From positions 46,135-110,134 of the forward strand of contig JAJDEU010000016.1 in NCBI GenBank assembly GCA_029259635.1: a DNA stretch of 64,000 bases. The letters are read 5' to 3'. Source of the DNA: Planctomycetota bacterium. GTDB lineage: Bacteria > Planctomycetota > UBA1135 > GCA-002686595. Shown one piece after another: positions 55,604 through 62,251 of this stretch; positions within the stretch are counted from its first letter, which is position 1; each line of letters begins with the position of its first letter. The notes below the pieces were generated by a model. It did not search any database. It saw only the letters and a list, made by a program, of their open reading frames with translations, and was not told the DNA's origin. Made by a program: the position numbers and the translations under genes.

Positions 55604-56556
55604 TGCGCGACCTCCGTGGATGTCATCGCGATCTTCATCGAGACGTCCGCGAGCATGTACTGCGCCGTGGCTTCGACACGATCACGCACGTCGGGAGTGA
55701 GCCGATCCGCGACGGCTAACAGCGCATAGAGACGTTTCCTCGCACTTGAGAGCTCGCCTGATTCAATTTCCTTTGCAGCTCGCTCAAACGTGAAATTGTG
55801 CTCGGAGTACTCAAACTCGGTATCAGGGATGATGATCGGTGATTCCGTTTCTTGGACGTCGCTGGACACGGGCTCACCCGCGCTGGCTTCCTCCGTTTGT
55901 TGAGGCTCCTCTGTTTCTTGTGCGACCTGCGTTCCCTGCGACGCTTCAATGATGCTGAGCGTTGCCCGCTCAATCTCGTCACTCACTGTGCCGGAGACAC
56001 GCCACGTGAATCCGATCACTGCGAGGTTCAGAGAGATCGAAGCGATCAAGATCCAGAGTAGGGGGGAACGCGTGGAGAGCTTGAGAGCCGGAATCCGGGA
56101 GGGCTCCACGGCTGGTTGTGTGACCGGCAGTGCGGCGACCGGGGTGGGATCAAGCGTCGGTTGGCCGATGGGCGCTGTTGCGGCCGGCGGTTCGGAGGCC
56201 TCGATGGGAGGAGCGGTTGCCGGCGCGGCGCCACCCATCTGGGCAAGCTCGAATTCCGAAAGCTCCGCCTTCGCAGGATCGGGAACGTCGGCGAGTATTT
56301 GAGCAGCGTCAACGGCTTCGATATCAGCCTCGACTCGAAGCTCATCGAAATTGAACAGGCAGTCGCTCTCGTCAAAGACCGGCGTGGGTTCGCCCGGTGA
56401 GTCGGCGCTATCCGCAGCGGCCGCGTCGGACAAGTTGCCCTCGGCTGCATCGACCAAGGTAGGGACCACTGCCGTCTCTGGCTTGGCGTAGAGTTCAGCG
56501 AAGTTGAAGAGGTCTTCACTCTCTTCGATGTCGCCGCTCAGCTCTTGATCTGCCAA
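55600..56556 (-). CDS. Single-pass membrane protein with duplicated cytoplasmic LFNF motif
   Basis: 318 residues; the TTG at 56556 has GGAG upstream. The acidic, Pro/Ala-rich N-terminal half contains the same short motif twice: ESEDLFNFAEL at 12-22 and ESDCLFNFDEL at 63-73. One membrane helix lies at about 165-185 (LLWILIASISLNLAVIGFTW) with positive residues before it, so the motifs should be cytoplasmic. The outer part holds an acidic linker and two helices (FERAAKEIESGELSSARKRL). It lies between a receiver-ATPase gene and the STN-TPR gene and could bridge them. No known family recognised. Confidence 0.72.
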   Translation of the reverse strand: MADQELSGDIEESEDLFNFAELYAKPETAVVPTLVDAAEGNLSDAAAADSADSPGEPTPVFDESDCLFNFDELRVEADIEAVDAAQILADVPDPAKAELSEFELAQMGGAAPATAPPIEASEPPAATAPIGQPTLDPTPVAALPVTQPAVEPSRIPALKLSTRSPLLWILIASISLNLAVIGFTWRVSGTVSDEIERATLSIIEASQGTQVAQETEEPQQTEEASAGEPVSSDVQETESPIIIPDTEFEYSEHNFTFERAAKEIESGELSSARKRLYALLAVADRLTPDVRDRVEATAQYMLADVSMKIAMTSTEVAQ

Positions 56557-56560
56557 TGGA

Positions 56561-57574
56561 CTAGCTCCAAAGAGTCGCGTGAGCGACTTGAGTTCCTGTC
56601 GAACCGGCGAGAAGTCGGCCGAGAACGACGGCGAGAGAGGGCGGAATGCTGAACACGCTGCTCGCGGTCTCGAGCTGTAACGCTCTCAACACTCGCTTGG
56701 CGGTCGAGGTGTCGAAGTAGTCGAGATCGGAGAAGTCGTTGCCAAACTCTGCCTCGAATGTGGCGAGCCCAAAGCCGACGACGAGTTCGACCATCGTGCC
56801 CTCTTGAGAGCTGTTGATCTTGAGGCCTTCCACTAAGGCGGAGACGCGCATCAAGCCTTCCGGTAATGGCGCATTCGGAGCGAGCGGCGAAGGAACGGCA
56901 TCCAGTCGGGCTTTCACTGCATCGAAGCCCTTGCCTCGGTCACTGATTTGAACGCGGAGCTCATCCCCGTTGACGATTTGAATCGAGAGGCGAATCTCGC
57001 CGGTCTCTTTCGTGTATGCGTGTTGGCGCGCGTTATCGGCAATCTCGAAGACGGCGCCTCCGAGGCGCGCGCGTGCGGCGGGTCCGGCACCGTGACGCAT
57101 AGCGAATGCGATGGCCTCGCGCACAAGCGTCTCCGCGCCGGCAATTGTCGCCGAAGTCGTAATTGCTAGAGAGTCGGGAACGTCACTGGGAAGCTCGGCC
57201 TGTTCGAGTAGCGATTGAACCGTGTCGCGAAGGGCGGGAAGGTTCAGCGATGCGGGCGAGAACTCGAGAACGCCGAGTTTCCACGCGGCTTGCCCGTCTT
57301 CAAAGGTTGGCTTGTCCGCGAGGAAGATTGTGCGGGGGAAACACCCGCGGTCATGCAGCGTCGCCACGAGCTCTAAGCCGGAAGCTCCCGGCAGTTGAGA
57401 GTTCGCAATCAGGAGATCCGGAGTGAAGCTCGTAGAGTCGAGAGCGGCTTCCGCGCTCTCCGCATGGTGACAGCGCAGGTTCGAGCCCCGTAGCTCATTG
57501 GCGATAGCCGTGAAGGATTCCGTGTCGGGCGTAACGACGAGGCAGTTGCGCACGGTGGAGAAGGGGACAGTCAT
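56561..57574 (-). CDS. Degenerate receiver fused to an RsbW-type HATPase domain
   Basis: 337 residues, start overlapping the upstream stop as TAATG. Residues 1-125 form a receiver fold in which the phospho-Asp is Asn58 (LLIANSQLPGASGLEL) and the acidic pair is absent (CLVVTPDTE). Residues about 140-265 form an anti-sigma-kinase type HATPase with an intact N-box (E177, N181, H185 in VFEIADNARQHAY) and G1 (DRGKGF, 212-217). RsbW-like ATPases bind partner sigma factors or anti-anti-sigma proteins. Here the receiver looks like a docking domain. The C-terminal 60 residues are unassigned. Confidence 0.82.
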   Translation of the reverse strand: MTVPFSTVRNCLVVTPDTESFTAIANELRGSNLRCHHAESAEAALDSTSFTPDLLIANSQLPGASGLELVATLHDRGCFPRTIFLADKPTFEDGQAAWKLGVLEFSPASLNLPALRDTVQSLLEQAELPSDVPDSLAITTSATIAGAETLVREAIAFAMRHGAGPAARARLGGAVFEIADNARQHAYTKETGEIRLSIQIVNGDELRVQISDRGKGFDAVKARLDAVPSPLAPNAPLPEGLMRVSALVEGLKINSSQEGTMVELVVGFGLATFEAEFGNDFSDLDYFDTSTAKRVLRALQLETASSVFSIPPSLAVVLGRLLAGSTGTQVAHATLWS

Positions 57575-58227
57575 TAGGCTGCCTCCACGCTCGCGAGGGT
57601 GTTCGGAATGAAGACCTCGAAGCGCGTCGCCCGTGAGGGGCCGGTGCGCACGAATAGCTCGCCGCCAAGGCGCTTGAAGTTGCGCGCTGCGACGGTCAAG
57701 CCCAACCCGACGTGTCCGCGCTTCTCGGTGGCGAACGGCTCGATCGCGTCGTCGAGATTGAACTCTTTGAGACTGTGCCCGACGATCGAGAAGCTGAAAC
57801 CACCTTCTTGGTGACCAACTCTTAGGAGAACCGGACTGGAGGAAGCCTCGATTGAGTTACTGGCAATGTTCGCCAAACTCTTAACCAGCATCGGTCCATC
57901 GATGAACAGCTCCTCGGAGCCGGCATCGAGCGCGATCAAGAGCCTCGAGCGTTGCTCTTCGGGTAGATAGTTCCGAACGCCGTGTGCAATCTCGCGAACC
58001 GTGCAGTGCAGCGGCTCGGGCGCTTTCGCATCAAAGTAGTCTTCAACAGATTCCACGCTGCGACGCACTCGTTGCAGAGTCTCGATAGCGGCCGGAAGAA
58101 CCGAGCTATCCGAAGTACCCGCAGTTAAGTCTTCGAGAATTATCCGGAGCGCTTCGAGAGGCGTTCGCACGCTTCTGCCCAACGCATTCGCGATGTTCGG
58201 CTTGGGTTGTTCGGGAAGTCGTTGCAT
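57574..58227 (-). CDS. Histidine-kinase-like protein lacking the phospho-His
   Basis: 217 residues from the ATG at 58227, the first good start after the sigma-54 promoter. A HisKA-like helix pair reads NALGRSVRTPLEALRIILED; the phospho-accepting His of the H-E-L-R-T-P-L pattern is Arg18. The HATPase-like domain keeps the N-box (LVKSLANIASNSIEAS) and the F/G2 region (EPFATEKRGHVGLGL), but the G1 Asp is replaced (FSIVGHSLKEF). It is therefore unlikely to autophosphorylate and may act as a dimeric ligand- or nucleotide-binding adaptor. It is the first gene of the long basal-body operon. Confidence 0.8.
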   Translation of the reverse strand: MQRLPEQPKPNIANALGRSVRTPLEALRIILEDLTAGTSDSSVLPAAIETLQRVRRSVESVEDYFDAKAPEPLHCTVREIAHGVRNYLPEEQRSRLLIALDAGSEELFIDGPMLVKSLANIASNSIEASSSPVLLRVGHQEGGFSFSIVGHSLKEFNLDDAIEPFATEKRGHVGLGLTVAARNFKRLGGELFVRTGPSRATRFEVFIPNTLASVEAA

Positions 58228-58264
58228 GTCGTGTGGAAACCCTTGCAGGTGACAAGGAAATGGG

Positions 58265-58281
58265 CGCAAGCCCGGTGCCAA
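58265..58281 (-). promoter_or_regulatory. Sigma-54 (RpoN) promoter for the basal-body operon
   Basis: Read on the minus strand it is TTGGCACCGGGCTTGCG, with exact GG-N10-GC spacing and nearly identical to the flgF promoter at 10797. The predicted start near 58254 gives a leader of about 27 bases before the ATG at 58227. It should drive the regulatory genes and flgB through at least fliJ. Confidence 0.88.
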
Positions 58282-58387
58282 GTGCTTTCTCGGCCAGAAT
58301 TCGACTTCACTTGATGGCGACAATGCCGATTTCGGCAAAAAGTTCCGGAAGGGATTGCGCGGTTGCGCGACCGGGAGATCCTTCGGG

Positions 58388-58441
58388 TGTCCAATTACTG
58401 GACAGCACTGCTCGGTTTGCCGTCAGTTGCGAACAATTCGC
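58388..58441. promoter_or_regulatory. Two inverted repeats upstream of the basal-body sigma-54 promoter, candidate activator sites
   Basis: TGTCCA-ATTAC-TGGACA (58388-58404) is a perfect 6-bp dyad about 107 bases upstream of the -24 box. GCGAA-CAA-TTCGC (58429-58441) is a perfect 5-bp dyad about 150 bases upstream; a related GCGAAT-type dyad lies upstream of the flgF promoter. Distances suit enhancer-binding proteins. Function is inferred. Confidence 0.45.
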
Positions 58442-58464
58442 CGTCTTGAGGTGGTTCGGGAGCA

Positions 58465-59820
58465 CTACTGAGCGATTGCGGAAAGTCCGTAGCGGCGCAA
58501 CTTGTTGTAGAGCGTTGTTCGATTGACCCCGAGCAAGCGAGCGGCCTGGCTGCGGTTTCCGTCCGTCTCACGGATGACGCGAGTGATGTGCGCTTTCTCG
58601 ACGGCTTGCAAGCTCAAGTCTTCTTCCAGTTCGGGAACCGGCGAGGAGAGCCGCGTAGATAAGCCGAGGTGTTTGGATTGGATTCGCCCGGATTCGATCA
58701 TCAGAGCGCTGCGCTCAATCGTGTTCCTAAGCTCGCGAACATTGCCCGGCCAGTCGTAAGTGCAGAGCCGACGCATCGCGGATTCGCTGAACCCGTCAAT
58801 GGAACGGCTCCGATTGCCGTCGATCTCCTTGAGGATCTGAACGGCGAGCTGGGGTATGTCGTCCGCGCGTTCGCGCAGGGGCGGAACATGAATCGAGAGC
58901 ACGTTGAGGCGATAAAACAAGTCCTCGCGGAAGCTGCCCTCCGATACGCACTGTTCGAGATCGCGATTCGTCGAGGAGAGGATTCGGACGTTGCTTGCGA
59001 CGTCTTGAGAGCCACCGACTCGACGATAGGAACCTTCTTGGAGAACGCGCAGAAGCTTCGCTTGCAGCGGGATGGCGAGCTCGCCAATCTCGTCCAGGAA
59101 GAGCGTTCCGCCATCAGCAGCCGCGAAGAGCCCTTTGTGGCCTTTCGGCGCAGCGCCGGTGAATGCGCCTGGTTCGTAGCCAAACAGCTCAGCTTCGAGC
59201 AGTCCCTCGGTGAGAGCGGCGCAGTTGATGGCGACGAAAGGCGCTGAAGAGCGGTCCGAGAGGGCGTGAATCGACTTTGCGACCAGCTCTTTCCCGGTGC
59301 CGGACTCGCCCAGGATCAGGGTGGTGACCTTTGAGGCGGAGGCAGCGCGTTCGAGTTGGCTGATGACCCGTCGCATACCCTTTGAGTGGCCGACGAGGCT
59401 TTGAGTTTCCGGGTTGTCGAGCGGGCCCGGTTCGAGGTCGATGCGCTTTTGGAGCGCCGATTGAATTATTGCCAAGAGCTGGTGTCCATCGGGCGAGCGC
59501 TCGAGGCAGTGCTCTGCGCCCAGGCGCATCAACTCGACGGCGGTGGGAACGGTGGGGCTGCTCTGAAGGACGATGACGCTTGGCGCTCGCTCTTCGGAAA
59601 TGATTTCCGTGAGCAGCCTGTAGTTGTCGAGCTCGGCCAGGTCGCTCTCCAAGAGAACGACTCCGATGCGCTCCTTCTTAATGGCGCGCAATACGGCTGC
59701 CGCCTCGCTCGCACCAGTAAGTAGGTGTCCTGCCGAGGCGAGGCATGGAGCCAAGTCCGCGAACGGATCCAGAGCCCTCTCTGCGAGGAGCACACGAGCG
59801 TTGATCGGGGAGGAGTTCAT
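58465..59820 (-). CDS. Sigma-54 activator with degenerate receiver (FleQ/FlrA-like)
   Basis: 451 residues from the ATG at 59820. Residues 1-125 have a receiver-like fold, but the acidic pair reads LLAERA, the phospho-Asp position is Glu58 (VVLLESDLAEL) and the Lys is Arg (CLERSP). The AAA+ domain is intact: Walker A LGESGTGKELVAK, GAFTGA in GYEPGAFTGAAPKGHKGLFA, Walker B LFLDEIGELA and Fis-type HTH DGNRSQAARLLGVNRTTLYN. It should activate sigma-54 without phosphorylation, as FleQ and FlrA do, and so be the top regulator. It is followed by the divergent flagellin region and precedes the basal-body operon. Confidence 0.88.
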   Translation of the reverse strand: MNSSPINARVLLAERALDPFADLAPCLASAGHLLTGASEAAAVLRAIKKERIGVVLLESDLAELDNYRLLTEIISEERAPSVIVLQSSPTVPTAVELMRLGAEHCLERSPDGHQLLAIIQSALQKRIDLEPGPLDNPETQSLVGHSKGMRRVISQLERAASASKVTTLILGESGTGKELVAKSIHALSDRSSAPFVAINCAALTEGLLEAELFGYEPGAFTGAAPKGHKGLFAAADGGTLFLDEIGELAIPLQAKLLRVLQEGSYRRVGGSQDVASNVRILSSTNRDLEQCVSEGSFREDLFYRLNVLSIHVPPLRERADDIPQLAVQILKEIDGNRSRSIDGFSESAMRRLCTYDWPGNVRELRNTIERSALMIESGRIQSKHLGLSTRLSSPVPELEEDLSLQAVEKAHITRVIRETDGNRSQAARLLGVNRTTLYNKLRRYGLSAIAQ

Positions 59821-59878
59821 TCCTATTAGCGCGCCTTTTTTCCCCTTTACACGAACGCGGTTCACGGCCCTGAGGCAA

Positions 59879-59923
59879 GGAATTCCGGGACTAGGGCACT
59901 CCTCGGCTGTTTGTGGGAATTCC
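59879..59923. promoter_or_regulatory. Repeated GGAATTCC palindromes between the activator and flagellin 1
   Basis: GGAATTCC occurs at 59879-59886 and again at 59916-59923, 37 bases apart, in the 237-base divergent region. The second overlaps a weak sigma-54-like element (GGGAATTCCTTTCGCA, plus strand) with correct GG-N10-GC spacing. Possible operators for one or both genes; no strong sigma-28 element was found. Confidence 0.3.
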
Positions 59924-60057
59924 TTTCGCACTCGGAGAGAAATTCTTTGAGAGCGACTTCAGAGGATCGGATCCGCACCGAGAACATCCCTGCGAACGAG
60001 GACGCAAGTCCTCTGAAACACTCAGCGAACATCAACCGAAAACGAAAGGGCAACACA

Positions 60058-60876
60058 ATGGGACTTAGAGTCAATACCAACCTCGCCTCAATGACTGCAC
60101 AGCGGAATCTCTCGCTGGTTACCAGCAGACTGCAAGGCAACTTCTCCCGCTTGGCGTCTGGCTTGCGTATCGCAAGCGCAGCAGACGATGCAGCCGGCCT
60201 CGGAATTTCGGAGCGCATGCGCTCTCAAATTCTTTCGCTCGGCCAGGCATCGCGAAATGCGGACGACGGCATCAGCATGGTTCAGACGGCTGAAGGTGCG
60301 CTGAATGAAGTCAGCAGTAACCTCAGCCGGATGCGCGAGTTGGCCGTTCAATCGGCGAACGGAACGCTGAACACAACGGACCGATCGGTGATCGACCTCG
60401 AGTTCACGGCGCTGAAATCGGAGATCGAGCGAATTGCCAACACGACCGAGTTCAACGGCATCGCGCTCTTGAACTCCGCGGGAACTACCAACATTCAAGT
60501 CGGTCTGGCTGCGAATCAGACGATCGCCATCACACTGACGGATGCCACGAACTCTAGTTTGGGCATCAGCACGTTGTCGGCCAGTACGGTCACCAACTCA
60601 ACTGGATCGCTCTCCACGATCGACGCGGCTATCAACACCGTGAACACGATTCGCGGTGGGCTCGGTGCATCTCAAAACCGATTGGCGAGCACCGTTCGAA
60701 GCATTCTCAACTCCCGCGAAAACCTCGCTTCCGCCGAAAGCCGGATCCGCGACGTCGACGTGGCTGAGGAGACTGCTGACCTCACTAGAAACTCAATCAT
60801 GCAGCAAGCGTCAGTGTCTGTGTTGTCACAGGCCAACGTTCAACCACAGATCGCACTGAGCTTACTGCAACAGTAA
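60058..60876 (+). CDS. fliC: Flagellin 1
   Basis: 272 residues, start GGGCAACACA-ATG with GAAAGGG upstream. D0/D1 N-terminus: LRVNTNLASMTAQRNLSLVT, SRLQGNFSRLASGLRIASAA, DDAAGLGISERMRSQI. C-terminus: NSRENLASAESRIRDVDVAE, then ETADLTRNSIMQQASVSVLS, QANVQPQIALSLLQQ. The variable D2/D3 region is almost absent, so this is a minimal flagellin. About half of the residues differ between the central regions of this copy and flagellin 2. It forms the filament. The promoter is uncertain. Confidence 0.95.
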   Translation: MGLRVNTNLASMTAQRNLSLVTSRLQGNFSRLASGLRIASAADDAAGLGISERMRSQILSLGQASRNADDGISMVQTAEGALNEVSSNLSRMRELAVQSANGTLNTTDRSVIDLEFTALKSEIERIANTTEFNGIALLNSAGTTNIQVGLAANQTIAITLTDATNSSLGISTLSASTVTNSTGSLSTIDAAINTVNTIRGGLGASQNRLASTVRSILNSRENLASAESRIRDVDVAEETADLTRNSIMQQASVSVLSQANVQPQIALSLLQQ

Positions 60877-61432
60877 TCGGCCCCTTTTCGGAGCCGTTCG
60901 CTGAGGGGGAGGTCGCAAATGTCGCGGCTTCCCCAACTACAGCGAGACACCCACTACCACCCACTCATTCCACTTAGACCCAGGCGAACTCCAATACTCA
61001 ACCACGATGCCACCCGATAAGCGCCAGTCGCTCTATTGGAAACGTGCCCGGCATTCGGACGAGTGAAGCAGTGACCCGCAAACCAGCAGACGATTCGAAT
61101 CTCGAGGGTTTACCGAGCAACGTGCCCGCTCGCGAATTCTCACCAGAGCTTCAAAGCTCGCTGCCACGCGCTCTTTCTACAAATCGAACACGCTTCTTTC
61201 GAGCCGGCAACTCACTGGCTGAAAGAAACAGAACATCGTCCGGGTGACACCGGGCGATCGTCTCTCCGGGTGACACCGGGGAGCAGCCGCTTCACTTGAT
61301 TCCAAGTGAGGGGGTAGGTGATCCACGCGATAGCGGTCATTGCTGCCGAGCATTCGGCAGAGCTGATGGTTCTCGGTGTGGTGATCGCCATCCATCCGAC
61401 TCCAAACTTCGACTCCAAAAAAAGGATCTGTC
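60877..61432 (+). other. Structured intergenic region upstream of flagellin 2
   Basis: 556 bases without a supported gene. It holds a moderate sigma-54-like element CGGCAACTCACTGGCT (61205-61220, GG-N10-GC spacing correct), then two copies of a near-palindromic 15-mer, and two hairpins: TCACTTG-ATTC-CAAGTGA (61292-61309) and CTGCCGA-GCAT-TCGGCAG (61343-61360). If transcription starts near 61231, all four elements except the promoter are in a leader of about 200 bases. Confidence 0.4.
61239..61280. repeat. Direct pair of near-palindromic CCGGGTGACACCGGG elements
   Basis: Identical 16-mers starting TCCGGGTGACACCGGG lie at 61239-61254 and 61265-61280, centre to centre 26 bases (about 2.5 helical turns). 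Each contains GGTG-A-CACC. They sit about 150-190 bases upstream of flagellin 2. They may be operator sites or leader hairpins. Confidence 0.6.
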
Positions 61433-62251
61433 ATGGGACTTCGAGTAAACACGAACCTCTTCTCTCTTACCGCTCAACGAAATCTAAACAACGTAACTTC
61501 GCGTCTGCAGGGCAACTTTGCTCGGTTGGCGTCTGGTCTTCGTATTGCAACCGCCGCTGATGATGCTGCGGGTCTTGGTATTTCCGAACGCATGCGTTCG
61601 CAGATTCGTTCCTTAGGCCAAGCCTCTCGAAACGCACAAGACGGCGTCAGCTTGGTTCAAACCGCCGAAGGTGCTCTCGGTGAGACGAGCTCGAACCTGG
61701 CGCGTATGCGCGAACTGGCTGTCCAGTCCGCGAACGGAACTCTGAATACTCAGGACCGTGCGACCATCAACTCTGAGTTCGCCGCTCTTGCGACGGAGAT
61801 CACCCGAATCGCGAATCAGAATGAGTTCAATGGCATTGCGCTGCTCAATCAGTCGAGCGGAACGGTGTCGATTCAAATTGGTATCGACGCTGGCGAGAAT
61901 ATCTCGATTGGCCTCAACGATACGACTGCAGGCACTCTGGGCGTGAGCACGATCAGTGCGACAACCGTCACCAACGCGACCACTGCCTTGGCTGCGCTCG
62001 ATACCGCCATTGACTCGGTCAACACCGTTCGAGGTTCTCTGGGTGCTGCCCAAAACCGTCTTCAGAGCTCCATCCGAAGCATCCTGAACACGCGCGAGAA
62101 CCTGTCCGCCGCCCAAAGTCGTATTCGCGACCTGGACGTTGCGGAAGAGACCGCCGACCTGACAAGGAACAGCATCCTTCAGCAGGCTTCAGTCTCAATC
62201 CTGTCTCAGGCCAACTCGCAACCGCAAATCGCGCTCAGCCTGCTTCAGTAA
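61433..62251 (+). CDS. fliC: Flagellin 2
   Basis: 272 residues, ATG preceded by AAAGGA. N-terminus: LRVNTNLFSLTAQRNLNNVT, SRLQGNFARLASGLRIATAA. C-terminus: NTRENLSAAQSRIRDLDVAE, ETADLTRNSILQQASVSILS, QANSQPQIALSLLQ. Also a minimal flagellin of the same length as copy 1. Its first 40 residues match flagellin 3 better than flagellin 1. A hairpin follows the stop. Confidence 0.95.
   Translation: MGLRVNTNLFSLTAQRNLNNVTSRLQGNFARLASGLRIATAADDAAGLGISERMRSQIRSLGQASRNAQDGVSLVQTAEGALGETSSNLARMRELAVQSANGTLNTQDRATINSEFAALATEITRIANQNEFNGIALLNQSSGTVSIQIGIDAGENISIGLNDTTAGTLGVSTISATTVTNATTALAALDTAIDSVNTVRGSLGAAQNRLQSSIRSILNTRENLSAAQSRIRDLDVAEETADLTRNSILQQASVSILSQANSQPQIALSLLQ

Noticed and set aside
59821..60057. 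Sigma-28-type promoter for flagellin 1
   Set aside because: I looked for TAAA...GCCGATAA-like elements upstream of the flagellins and found none convincing.
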